Positions 33,187-41,235 of a stretch of 64,000 bases of DNA are shown here, piece by piece. This DNA comes from Bacteroidaceae bacterium. GTDB lineage: Bacteria > Bacteroidota > Bacteroidia > Bacteroidales > Bacteroidaceae. The DNA is taken from the NCBI GenBank assembly GCA_017560125.1, contig JAFYOS010000017.1, positions 1 through 64,000 of the forward strand. Direction: 5' to 3'. The notes beneath the pieces are model-generated. The model had not been told where the DNA came from and made no database searches. It saw only the letters and a program-made list of their open reading frames with translations. A program made the translations under genes and the position numbers. How positions within the stretch are numbered: position 1 is the first letter of the stretch; each line of letters begins with the position of its first letter.

Positions 33187-34476
33187 CTACTCCCTTGCTA
33201 TAATCATTAGGTTGGTCATTGCCTGTTCGTCGCCCATCAATGCGGCCTCGGTGAAGGCCTTTTTGGCCGCATTGCGTTTGTGCATGCGATATTCGATAAC
33301 CCCCATGAGATTAAGCGCGCGGGCATCGTTGCTGTATTGTTGCAGCTCGCTCATCAGTGCGTCGTAGCTGGGCGTGCTGTTGGTGGCAAGCTCGTTCACG
33401 ATGCGGTTCAACCGTGGGGCAATGGTGTCGGGCGTGTTGCGGTAATATATTCGCGCACAGCATGCCTGGCGCTGGTTATCAAGGGCGCCGTTGCCCAATT
33501 GGCGCAGTATGTCGCCGCTTAGATAACCGTTGACGAGCGTCTCGCGTCGGGCGGGCGATTTTTCGGCCCTGAAAATAGTTACCATCGAGTCGCCACCGGC
33601 TATATTACCACTGCCTATCGATTCGTATATGAGCTCCCAGTTCCTGCCGCCGTCGAGCACTTCGAATACCGAGTCGGGCAGGTTGCAATAGTACTTCAGT
33701 TTGTCGCGAAGCGAGCCGGCGCGGCGCACTCCCAGCCCCTCGCGCTTTTCATCGGGAGCGCTGTAGCCAACCAATTGCACCACCTCGATCCGGGCCAGCG
33801 AATCGGCTGTCATCGAGGCTATTAGGCCGGCGAGCGTATCTATCAGGTTTATATTGTGCATGTAGCTGTTCTCGAGAATGTGGCTCGCAGGACGAAAATT
33901 TACAGCGTAGCTGCTTTCGCTGTACGGAGGTATGCTGCCCGTGGCAAGCGGCTCGTAGTATGCCATGGGGTAAATGCAGCGGTGGCGATACGAGGCGCGG
34001 TCGGCCTCGCTCTCCCTGTTGCTCACGCGGTGGCAACTGAGCGGCGATGCTTCGGGCAGGTATATGTACATGGAATCGTATTCGGTGGTGGTGCCGTTCT
34101 TGTCGGTGAACGTATATGTGGTTATGCTCATAAGGCTGTCGCCCACCATCGCCTCGGGGATGGTAAGCGTGCAGCGCTGCATGCCCACTCGACTGAGTAT
34201 GGGGGTGTATCCGTTCCTGTGTATAAATTTTTTTCGGTAGTTCTTGCCTTGGAAACAGCGTGTGGTGTCGTTTATGCAGGTGTCGGGGCAATATATGCAG
34301 CACTGCATTTCGAGCTGCTTGTTGCTTGGGATGTCATCGATATAATAGTTCAGCGCTATGTACCAGCAGCTGTCGTTGTGCGTGGTTGTATAGCCGTCGG
34401 GGATGATTACCTGTGCTCTTGTAGCAACAGCGAGCAGTGTGAGCAATGTTGTTGCTAAAATAGATATTCGTTTCAT
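33187..34476 (-). CDS. OmpA-like periplasmic/outer-membrane protein (DUF3868-type)
   Basis: A 429-residue exported protein when started at MKRISILATTLLTLLAVATRA, a clean signal peptide. The N-terminal half has a cysteine cluster (MQCCIYCPDTCINDTTRC) and a beta-rich domain. The centre holds an OmpA-like module (NFRPASHILENSYMHN, ARIEVVQLVGYSAPDEKREGLGVRRAGSLRDKL), like Bacteroidota proteins tied to fimbrial and surface structures. The C-terminus has helical, TPR-like repeats (NDARALNLMGVIEYRMHKRNAAKKAFTEAALMGD). It probably links the outer membrane to peptidoglycan or a surface fibre. The exact role is unknown. Confidence 0.72.
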   Translation of the reverse strand: MKRISILATTLLTLLAVATRAQVIIPDGYTTTHNDSCWYIALNYYIDDIPSNKQLEMQCCIYCPDTCINDTTRCFQGKNYRKKFIHRNGYTPILSRVGMQRCTLTIPEAMVGDSLMSITTYTFTDKNGTTTEYDSMYIYLPEASPLSCHRVSNRESEADRASYRHRCIYPMAYYEPLATGSIPPYSESSYAVNFRPASHILENSYMHNINLIDTLAGLIASMTADSLARIEVVQLVGYSAPDEKREGLGVRRAGSLRDKLKYYCNLPDSVFEVLDGGRNWELIYESIGSGNIAGGDSMVTIFRAEKSPARRETLVNGYLSGDILRQLGNGALDNQRQACCARIYYRNTPDTIAPRLNRIVNELATNSTPSYDALMSELQQYSNDARALNLMGVIEYRMHKRNAAKKAFTEAALMGDEQAMTNLMIIARE

Positions 34477-34501
34477 GTTCAAAGGATTTGGGGTTAATAA
34501 T

Positions 34502-34540
34502 AGGGGTGCAATCATCGATGTGGTTCGATGTTGCACCCCT
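34502..34540 (-). terminator. Strong hairpin after the HAD gene
   Basis: AGGGGTGCAA pairs with TTGCACCCCT and the inner CATCGA with TCGATG (one bulged base, loop TGTGGT). It lies between the lipid-headgroup operon and the OmpA-like gene. The T tract on the minus strand is poor, so termination may be partial. Confidence 0.55.
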
Positions 34541-34634
34541 GTTGTTATTGTTCTCCTTTATAAAACGAATAATATCTTGTGTGGCTCTCCTGTTTTGTGT
34601 TCTTTATATTTTTATATGGTTTTTTAGCGGTTGC

Positions 34635-35342
34635 TCAAAATTGCATGATGGCGGTCAGCTCCGCTATGTCGCCAATTATGGCCGTAGGTTCCGCGCCGGG
34701 AATGATGGGCTCCTCTTCCCAGCATATTTTTTTTAGCCATACGGCTTTGCAGCCTATCGACAGCGAGGGGTATATGTCCTTGCGGTACGAATCGCCTATA
34801 ACGATTACCTCATTGGCTTGCAGGCCGAGCGCTTTAACCCCAAGGGCGAATAGGCGCGGGTCGGGCTTGCGTATGCCCACTACGGCCGATTCTATAATGG
34901 AACCGAAATATTTGTCGAGCGAGAATTCCTTGAGCACCACGGGCATGTTGCCGTAGAAATTTGTCACCAGTACCGTGGGGTATTTTTCGGAGAGCGCCTT
35001 GACGATGGAGCAGCTCTTTTTTATACACTTTTTCACTTGCGAATAGCACCCCTCGACTATTTTCTGCTGTGTGCAGCTGTCAATGGGCTTGCCCGCTGCC
35101 GCCAGATAGTCGGCCTCTATTGCTATTTTCAGTTCCAGCAGACGGCGGAAAGTGTGCGTGGGCTCTATTATACGTTGCTTGGCAAGTGTGCGCTCGGCAT
35201 GTACGTATGCTTCGCGGAAGAGGGGCTTCTCGATGCCCGCTCCGGCTTGCACAAATTGTTCCCATATGACCTCGCTCCAATGTATGCCGTTGGTGTCTAT
35301 GGTGCCTCCGTAGTCGAATATGATGCCTTTAATTGAATTCAT
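34635..35342 (-). CDS. HAD-family phosphatase of the lipid-headgroup operon
   Basis: A 235-residue cytoplasmic HAD hydrolase. Motif I FDYGGTID has Gly-Gly in place of the usual D-G-T pattern, so the second catalytic Asp is missing; VLVTNFYGN is motif II, the lysine is in GIRKPDP, and VIGDSYRKDI is motif IV. The changed motif I may mean altered or lost phosphatase chemistry. It overlaps the CDP-alcohol phosphotransferase by 14 bases, so it is probably translationally coupled and may remove the phosphate from a headgroup or lipid intermediate. This role is inference from context. Confidence 0.85.
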   Translation of the reverse strand: MNSIKGIIFDYGGTIDTNGIHWSEVIWEQFVQAGAGIEKPLFREAYVHAERTLAKQRIIEPTHTFRRLLELKIAIEADYLAAAGKPIDSCTQQKIVEGCYSQVKKCIKKSCSIVKALSEKYPTVLVTNFYGNMPVVLKEFSLDKYFGSIIESAVVGIRKPDPRLFALGVKALGLQANEVIVIGDSYRKDIYPSLSIGCKAVWLKKICWEEEPIIPGAEPTAIIGDIAELTAIMQF

Positions 35343-36282
35343 TGTCGTTCTCTATTTCTTTGGTCAATCGTCTGCACAGCGCTTCGTGGCGGTGGCGCAT
35401 GTATATGAACAGCGCTCCCAATATCACAATCTCGAAGAACAGGTAGAGCCACAGATGGCCGGTGAGCATTGCGAACCACAGGAACAGCGCGCGGCTGTTA
35501 AACGTGAGTATGTTGGTGTATTTCATCAGCGGCAGACTGCCTTTGCGGAATGCATTGCGAAGGCCTGTCGGTATTTTGCTGCCGAATTTGTTGTTCACTT
35601 TCTGTATGAAGGTCTGAAAAGCGGGCGACATGCGCTCCTGGTTGGCCGTGTAGCCTATGTAGGCATTAAGGAATATCTTCCAGAAGAAATTGCCCTTCCA
35701 GGGGGTTTCCTTGTATCTTATGCGCTGTGCGTCGGAATTGTCGAATTCGTTGCCATTCTCCTCCTTTATGAAATAGAGATGTATGTTGCGATAGTAATCG
35801 GCTAATTGGCACTGTGAACCGTGAATCCAGAAGCCGGCAAACGAGCACAATATCCATATTATCACACCCCATTCATGCTCGGGGGCGAAGGGGATGGGGC
35901 GAAAGGTTTCGCGGACGGCTATGGCCAGGTATATCATGAAAAACCACACATCGCCGGCAAAGCCGTCGAGTATTCTGCCCCAGCGTGTTTTTTGTCCGGT
36001 GAGGCGTGCAAGCTGCCCGTCGGTGCTGTCGTACAGGTTGGCCCACAACAGCAGGAATATGCCCTGTATGTTCCATCGCAGCTCGGTGGATATGAAGCAT
36101 ATACCGGCCGCTATTCCCAATATTATCGAGAATATGGTTATAGCATTGGGGTGCACGCCCAGTTTGCGGAAAAAGAGAGCACATCGGTATCCGTAGGGAC
36201 GATATATCCACAGGTCGATGAACTCCTCGGTGTCGTACGATTTTATCGTCGTTTTATATTCTTTGTTATTTTCTTCGTTCAT
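35329..36282 (-). CDS. CDP-alcohol phosphotransferase family protein
   Basis: A 317-residue integral membrane enzyme that joins a CDP-linked alcohol to a second alcohol with release of CMP. The family signature is complete: D-STD-G-QLAR at LYDSTDGQLARLTG followed by GRILDGFAGD, i.e. Dx2DGx2ARx8Gx3Dx3D. Several membrane spans follow, with a long polar insert (about residues 165-245; IHLYFIKEENGNEF, WKGNFFWKIFLNAYIGY) that is not typical of phosphatidylglycerol- or phosphatidylserine-type enzymes. It overlaps the ATP-grasp gene by 17 bases. With a sugar/alcohol nucleotidyltransferase in the same operon it resembles inositol- or polyol-phospholipid synthases. Confidence 0.9.
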   Translation of the reverse strand: MNEENNKEYKTTIKSYDTEEFIDLWIYRPYGYRCALFFRKLGVHPNAITIFSIILGIAAGICFISTELRWNIQGIFLLLWANLYDSTDGQLARLTGQKTRWGRILDGFAGDVWFFMIYLAIAVRETFRPIPFAPEHEWGVIIWILCSFAGFWIHGSQCQLADYYRNIHLYFIKEENGNEFDNSDAQRIRYKETPWKGNFFWKIFLNAYIGYTANQERMSPAFQTFIQKVNNKFGSKIPTGLRNAFRKGSLPLMKYTNILTFNSRALFLWFAMLTGHLWLYLFFEIVILGALFIYMRHRHEALCRRLTKEIENDNEFN

Positions 36283-37105
36283 AGTCGGTCTTGTTTTCTA
36301 TGAGCATTGCAATCTCCTCGGCTGCCTCTTTGCAATAGGCCGAGAAGCTTGGGAAATCGTTAATATCTATTATGTATATCTGCCCATCTGCGGTAACAAT
36401 GCAGTCGCCGCCGAATATCTCTATGCCTATGGCGCTGGCGGCTTTGAATGCCATGCTTCTGAGCAGTTCTTCGTCGAACGGGTGGTTCTGTGTGGCCCCG
36501 TTGTGCTTTTCCAATCCGAATTTCGTGGTTGCGGGGTTGGGGTGGTGCCAACGGAAGAATCCGCGTCCCGATATGCCGTAAAATTTTATTATGTCACCCT
36601 CTATGTGCTCGCAACATACAGCCTCGCTCACCCCTCTTTCGTTCATCGATTGCAGTGCCTTGGCATATTCATAGGTCGATGCTACATGGCACACATCGTC
36701 GGGGTGCGATGACCAGCCGTTGCCCCTTTTCAGCCATACGGGGAAGTGGGGCGGTGGGGCGGTGGTGTCATCGGTGTTCACTATGCGGTATTGTGGCTGG
36801 GCGATGCCCTCTCTTTGCAATATTTCGGTGAATAGCCTTCGCGAGCAGTTGTTTACCCCCGCAACGCTGTTCACAACGATTGTTCCCGCTGCCTCGCACT
36901 GCGATATCTGCTCCAATGTAGTAGCTGTGCGCGACATGTGGTACAGCGCATGGCAGCCTTCGGGCACATTGCCGTGCTTGTCGGGGAATACCACGCTGTG
37001 TCCTCTTTGTGTGAACCTTTCGGCTATGCACATGAGCAGTCGCGTGTCCTTGTCGCACATGTTGGGCGAGTCCTCGGGGCTTCTCGCTATTGCAGCTATT
37101 TTCAT
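36266..37105 (-). CDS. ATP-grasp (RimK-like) ligase
   Basis: About 279 residues with an ATP-grasp layout. An N-terminal pre-ATP domain ends in VNSVAGVNNCSRRLFTEILQREGI, then PVWLKRGNGWSSH (ATP-binding lysine), the strand AVCCEHIEGDIIKFYGISG and the metal-binding end IFGGDCIVTADGQIYIIDINDFPSFS with the Asp/Asn pair. Such enzymes make amide or similar bonds by acyl-phosphate, as in RimK. The start at MKIAAIA gives a four-base ATGA overlap with the nucleotidyltransferase; an earlier ATG at 37114 is possible. Within this operon it may add an amino acid or acid to the headgroup. The substrate is unknown. Confidence 0.82.
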   Translation of the reverse strand: MKIAAIARSPEDSPNMCDKDTRLLMCIAERFTQRGHSVVFPDKHGNVPEGCHALYHMSRTATTLEQISQCEAAGTIVVNSVAGVNNCSRRLFTEILQREGIAQPQYRIVNTDDTTAPPPHFPVWLKRGNGWSSHPDDVCHVASTYEYAKALQSMNERGVSEAVCCEHIEGDIIKFYGISGRGFFRWHHPNPATTKFGLEKHNGATQNHPFDEELLRSMAFKAASAIGIEIFGGDCIVTADGQIYIIDINDFPSFSAYCKEAAEEIAMLIENKTDYERRK

Positions 37106-37800
37106 TCCTTGCATAAGAATTTTTCGGCAACCTCAATGTCGCTTGCGTGGTCTATATCTACTATCTTGTCGAATGGGCACGCCTTCAGGCGCAGGCCATC
37201 GGCTATAAGCTGCCGTTGGAAATTGCGCATGCGCGACTGGCCGCTGTCGATGCATCGCTTCAGGGTGTCGAGCGCCTTCTCGCTTAATCCGTAAATGCCG
37301 CCCGAGATGTATTTGCACTGCGCATTCCATTCGTCGTGGAAGCCGGTGATGTCGTCGTTGTCGTCGGTGCCTACATATAGCGGTTTTTCGTCGTCGATGA
37401 ACGGGGTGACTGCCATCACGCCATCGTTGTCCTTGTGCTCGAGCATTGCAAGGTAGCGGGCGAAGTCCTCTTCGCGGAAAATGGTGTCCACCGTGGTCAG
37501 GCAAAATGTTCCTCCGCGAAGCAACGGGCTCAGCTCATACAGGCTGTGCATCGAGCTGGGCGTGTCCTTCACCACGATGTTTATGGGGAATTGCTTGCTT
37601 AGCTCCTCGAGCAGTGCCAGCGTTTCGGGTTGCTTGCTGTTTATTACTATGTTCACCGACTCGGCTCCGTGGCGGCAAAAAAGTTTTACAAGGCGCTCTA
37701 TGATGGGAGTGCCTTGTATTCTTACGAGTGGTTTGGGAAGTGTAATTCCCTCTTGTGCCAGACGCGAACCTTCGCCTGCCGATATTATGGCAAATTTCAT
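37102..37800 (-). CDS. Nucleotidyltransferase (sugar/alcohol-phosphate NTP transferase)
   Basis: A 232-residue MobA/GlmU-type nucleotidyltransferase. The signature AGEGSRLAQEGITLPKPLVRIQGTPIIERLV is at residues 8-38 (Gly-rich loop, then the KPL lysine), and a metal site lies in CLTTVDTIF and the late VDIDHASDIEVAE. The LicC and inositol-1-phosphate cytidylyltransferase groups have this size and ending. It starts 4 bases after pdxA and overlaps the ATP-grasp gene. Next to a CDP-alcohol phosphotransferase it probably makes the CDP-activated headgroup. The donor nucleotide is inferred. Confidence 0.87.
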   Translation of the reverse strand: MKFAIISAGEGSRLAQEGITLPKPLVRIQGTPIIERLVKLFCRHGAESVNIVINSKQPETLALLEELSKQFPINIVVKDTPSSMHSLYELSPLLRGGTFCLTTVDTIFREEDFARYLAMLEHKDNDGVMAVTPFIDDEKPLYVGTDDNDDITGFHDEWNAQCKYISGGIYGLSEKALDTLKRCIDSGQSRMRNFQRQLIADGLRLKACPFDKIVDIDHASDIEVAEKFLCKE

Positions 37801-37804
37801 TGCG

Positions 37805-38899
37805 TTAGTCGTTGTCGTTCTGTTGCAGGTTCAGACGGTTGCTGTCGTCACGCTTTTCGAAGTATTGCTTGCGCAACGGGTTGCGGTGGGTATACTCGTC
37901 GTTCTTGCGGTTGCGATAGATGTCGATGGCTGCGTATATTGCCTGTCGGAACGAATTTTCGTCGGCGCATCCCTTACCGGCAATGTCGTATGCCACTCCG
38001 TGTGCGGGCGATGTGCGTACAACCGACAGTCCGGCTGTGAAATTCACGCCGTTGTCCATGCCCAATGCCTTCATGGGGGCAAGGCCCTGGTCGTGGTACA
38101 TTGCCAGTATGCCGTCAAATCGGGTGTAGTTGCAGCTACCCATGAAACCATCGGCGGGGAACGGGCCGTAGCACAATATTCCCTCCTGGTTCATGCGCTC
38201 TATGGTGGGCTTGATGACAGTCTGCTCCTCGGTACCTATCAGGCCGTTGTCGCCGGCATGCGGGTTGAGCGCAAGTACGGCTATTTTGGGCGCGTTTATA
38301 TTGAAATCGACCTTCAAGCTCTTGTTGAACAGCTTTATTTTCTCCTCCAACAGCTCGGGGGTGATGGCATCTGCCACGTTGCGCAAGGGGATGTGCGAGG
38401 TCACGAGCGCGAAGCGCAGTTCGTCGCTGCACAGAATCATCAGTGCCTTTTCGTCGTTCTCCATGCGCTGCTGAAGATACTCGGTGTGGCCGGGGAAATC
38501 GAAGCTGTCGCTTTGTATGGCATCCTTGTTTATGGGCGCTGTTACAAGGACATCCACTTTGCCCTCTTTGCAGGCGGCGATGGCCTTTTCCAATGCTTCG
38601 AAGGCAGCCTTGCCACTCTCTTTGGTGGTGGTGCCGAGCTCAATGTGTACCTCGTCGTCGTTGCAGTTTATTATGTTCAGTTTGTCGCCCTGCGCTTCCG
38701 ATTCGTTTTCTATGGCATTATAGACGGTGGGCAGTTCGAGAGCCTTCTTGTGATAAGCTGCCAATTTGGGCGAGCCATATACTATGGGGGTGCAAAGCTC
38801 AAATATTTCGGGCTCGGCAAATGTCTTTAGTATCACTTCGTAGCCAATGCCGTTGATGTCGCCCTGTGTAATTCCTATGCGTATTTTATTGTCGCTCAT
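37805..38899 (-). CDS. pdxA: 4-hydroxythreonine-4-phosphate dehydrogenase
   Basis: An NAD-dependent oxidative decarboxylase of the DXP-independent-of-host pyridoxal 5'-phosphate pathway (PdxA/PdxJ route); 364 residues. The N-terminal IGITQGDINGIGYEV, TAPINKDAIQ, FPGHTEYL, TSHIPLRNV (metal His), NPHAGDNGLIGTEE and MYHDQGLAPMKALG (metal His) are diagnostic, as is RTSPAHGVAYDIAGKG. It follows the DUF4837 gene by 4 bases and precedes the headgroup genes by 4, so all share one message. Confidence 0.95.
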   Translation of the reverse strand: MSDNKIRIGITQGDINGIGYEVILKTFAEPEIFELCTPIVYGSPKLAAYHKKALELPTVYNAIENESEAQGDKLNIINCNDDEVHIELGTTTKESGKAAFEALEKAIAACKEGKVDVLVTAPINKDAIQSDSFDFPGHTEYLQQRMENDEKALMILCSDELRFALVTSHIPLRNVADAITPELLEEKIKLFNKSLKVDFNINAPKIAVLALNPHAGDNGLIGTEEQTVIKPTIERMNQEGILCYGPFPADGFMGSCNYTRFDGILAMYHDQGLAPMKALGMDNGVNFTAGLSVVRTSPAHGVAYDIAGKGCADENSFRQAIYAAIDIYRNRKNDEYTHRNPLRKQYFEKRDDSNRLNLQQNDND

Positions 38900-38903
38900 G
38901 CTT

Positions 38904-39977
38904 CTATTTCTTTATATCGGTTTTAACTGTGTCTTCTATAATAATCTCGGGTATTTGCATGCTGTTCTCTATCTGCTTGTCGGCAGGCAACTTCAGTGTG
39001 AAGAGTGATGCCTCGAGCTGTCGCATCATTTCGCGTTTCTTGGTGCTGGGGGCATACACGAAGGCTTCGGTTACAATTACCCTGCCATTCACCTCATCGA
39101 CAAACGAGTGCGAAACGAACGGGCCGCCCATCATGTCGTTCTCCATTGCCCAAAGGCCGCGTGCCTCCTGCATATATCTGTCGCGGAACGAATTGTCCTT
39201 TACCGTTACCAGCAGCGAATCGGTGGTCATGTAGCGTCCCTCTTTGCCGCGGATATATTTTTTCAGTATCTCATTGCGCTTCTTTACGAAGTATTCGTGT
39301 GTGAAGGTGTTCTTGTCGGTATAGGGGAAGCTATATACCACTACATTCATAATGGTTTCCTTGCCGCCGTGGTTCATGTCCGATGCCCACAGGAAATTGT
39401 CGCGGCTCTTTATTGCGGTGAGCGATGCGGGGATGCGCATGTCGCAATCGAATTTTTTCTGTATCGAATCGAGGAATGCGCGGTTGTGGCTCTTCTTCAG
39501 GTTGTCGAGCTCGCGGTTCATCTCGGCAGATGTGAAGAAATCGATTATTGTTTGTCCGTGCTTCTCTACAAATTCCTGAAAATCGGTCGCATTGGGGCTC
39601 TGAATGGTGAGCACCATCTGGGGCGACGCATACTTGTCGCGTGTGTACTTGAATTTCGATTGCGTGTAGCGTGCGGGGTCTATCTGTATATCGATGATGT
39701 TGCGATAGGGCTTGAACAGATGCGAGAATGCCGAGGGGCTTGTCTGCGACACGCGGAACGATGCTTCGGACTGTGGCAGGCCGGGGATGTCCGATGTGAG
39801 CACATCGTTGAGGGCGCGGCCGGCCGGTGCATCCCACAGGTCGTGGTTGCACACAACGAGCAGCTCGTAGGGCAGTCCCACCGAGGTCTGTGTGAAAAGG
39901 CCTGCGGCTCCGCTGTTCTTGTCGCTGCAGCCGGTAAATGTTATTATAGCCAATAGTAGGAAAAGATATTTTTTCAT
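38904..39977 (-). CDS. DUF4837 family lipoprotein
   Basis: A 357-residue lipoprotein (MKKYLFLLLAIITFTGC, lipobox FTGC) of a family restricted to Bacteroidota, with no known role. GLPYELLVVCNHDLWD near the start, then FKPYRNIIDIQIDP, ENDMMGGPFVSHSFVDE and TEAFVYAPSTKKREMMRQLEA fit the family. It lies 19 bases after rlmN and 4 before pdxA; this order recurs in Bacteroides-type genomes as I recall it. Confidence 0.85.
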   Translation of the reverse strand: MKKYLFLLLAIITFTGCSDKNSGAAGLFTQTSVGLPYELLVVCNHDLWDAPAGRALNDVLTSDIPGLPQSEASFRVSQTSPSAFSHLFKPYRNIIDIQIDPARYTQSKFKYTRDKYASPQMVLTIQSPNATDFQEFVEKHGQTIIDFFTSAEMNRELDNLKKSHNRAFLDSIQKKFDCDMRIPASLTAIKSRDNFLWASDMNHGGKETIMNVVVYSFPYTDKNTFTHEYFVKKRNEILKKYIRGKEGRYMTTDSLLVTVKDNSFRDRYMQEARGLWAMENDMMGGPFVSHSFVDEVNGRVIVTEAFVYAPSTKKREMMRQLEASLFTLKLPADKQIENSMQIPEIIIEDTVKTDIKK

Positions 39978-39996
39978 TTTATACTGTTGTTATGTT

Positions 39997-41034
39997 TTAA
40001 TCCTTCTTTTTGCTCTGTTTCAGTGTTGACAACATGCCGCATGCCGCGAAAATGTCCTCGCCGCGCGAAGCACGTATCGTTGTGAAGATACCGTTCTTTG
40101 TAAGGAAGTCCCTTAGGCGCACCATCTCCTCCTCGCCCACACCTTCGAGTGGCACAGAGGGTATCGCGTGGTAGCGTATGAGGTTTATGCGGCAGTCTAG
40201 CCCTTCGAGCAGCTTTATCAGTTCTCTGCCGTGGTAGAGCGTTTCGTTCACTCCCTTGAATACGATATATTCGAATGTCAGTCGGCGCTGGTGGCTGAAA
40301 TCGTATCCACGTAACAGTTCGACGGCCTCTTTTATCGAATAACCCCTTTCGGCAGGCATTAGTTCGCTGCGCTTTTCGGGGATGGGGTGGTGCAGGCTTA
40401 TCGCAATGTGGTAGTCGCCGGCTTCGAGCAGCGGTTTCAGTCCTTTGCGAAGGCCTACGGTCGATACGGTTATGCGGTGGGGGCTCATGCCTGTTCCGTA
40501 GTCGGCGGTGAGCACCCTGATGGCTTGTAGCAGATTGGACAGGTTGTCGCAAGGCTCTCCCATGCCCATGAATACAAGGTTGGTCAGCTTGTCGAATTCG
40601 GGTAGGGCGTATATCTGGTTCAATATCTCGTTGGCCGTAAGGTTGGCTGTGTAATTCTGCTTTCCTGTCATGCAGAAAAGGCAGTTCATTTTGCAGCCCA
40701 CCTGCGACGATATACACAACGTTGCGCGGTCGCCGTCGGGGATATATACAGCCTCGACGAAACGGTTGTCGCTTGTGGCATACAGATATTTAATGGTGCC
40801 ATCGACCGATTTTACCCCTTCGACGGGTGCTTTCAGTCCTATTTCGTATTTCTCGGCGAGTTTCTCGCGGTTCTTGACAGACAGGTTGGACATCTTTTCG
40901 ATTGAATCCACTCGTTTTTTGTAAATCCAATCGGCAATTTGTTTTGCTGTGAAGCGTGGCATACCTTCGGCAGCAACAACATCCTGTAGTTGCTCCAAGG
41001 TCATTCCAAGCAGATATTTCTTTTCGTTTGTCAT
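39997..41034 (-). CDS. rlmN: 23S rRNA (adenine2503-C2)-methyltransferase RlmN
   Basis: A radical-SAM methylase of 345 residues that methylates A2503 of 23S rRNA (and A37 of some tRNAs). The cluster-binding CKMNCLFC has Cys114, Cys118 and Cys121 (Cx3Cx2C), followed by MTGKQNYTANLTANEILNQI. NLVFMGMGEPCDNL, ISLHHPIPEKRSELMPAE and the C-terminal catalytic cysteine in EDIFAACGML are present. It heads a seven-gene operon with a consensus promoter. Confidence 0.96.
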   Translation of the reverse strand: MTNEKKYLLGMTLEQLQDVVAAEGMPRFTAKQIADWIYKKRVDSIEKMSNLSVKNREKLAEKYEIGLKAPVEGVKSVDGTIKYLYATSDNRFVEAVYIPDGDRATLCISSQVGCKMNCLFCMTGKQNYTANLTANEILNQIYALPEFDKLTNLVFMGMGEPCDNLSNLLQAIRVLTADYGTGMSPHRITVSTVGLRKGLKPLLEAGDYHIAISLHHPIPEKRSELMPAERGYSIKEAVELLRGYDFSHQRRLTFEYIVFKGVNETLYHGRELIKLLEGLDCRINLIRYHAIPSVPLEGVGEEEMVRLRDFLTKNGIFTTIRASRGEDIFAACGMLSTLKQSKKKD

Positions 41035-41063
41035 ATTATTGATATATAGCTACACTCAATTGG

Positions 41064-41094
41064 CAAAGATAGTGCAAGCCGAGAGGAGAGCAAA
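41064..41094 (-). promoter_or_regulatory. Promoter of the rlmN operon
   Basis: Read on the minus strand: TTTG, a 19-base spacer and TATCTTTG, 30 bases before rlmN. It is a full consensus match and lies within the first of two repeated elements. Confidence 0.75.
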
Positions 41095-41201
41095 ATAAAT
41101 TTATTTATTTTTTCTCCCGAGGCGCCGCCTATCTTATGTAAAGATAGTGCAAGCCGCCTTTCGCTCTTCTGTTTGAGATATCCCGAGGCGCCGCCTATCT
41201 T
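41064..41201. repeat. Intergenic repeats flanking the rlmN promoter
   Basis: Two short sequences each occur twice: AAAGATAGTGCAAGCCG at 41065-41081 and 41140-41156, and CCCGAGGCGCCGCCTATCTT at 41116-41135 and 41182-41201. They alternate, and the CTATCTT and AAGATAG ends can pair to form small hairpins. The first repeat includes the rlmN -7 box. Similar elements upstream of genes are, from memory, common in Bacteroidota intergenic DNA. Confidence 0.8.
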
Positions 41202-41235
41202 CGGCTATCATGAAATAGCGTGGTGGCGTTGCAAT

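Noticed and set aside
37481-38830. 449-codon open frame on the plus strand
   Set aside because: It is antisense to pdxA and the nucleotidyltransferase gene, both well supported. Its translation shows low-complexity valine- and leucine-rich sequence with no domain.
41065-41201. CRISPR array
   Set aside because: The repeats are two different short sequences occurring twice each with no regular spacer length and no cas genes in the window.
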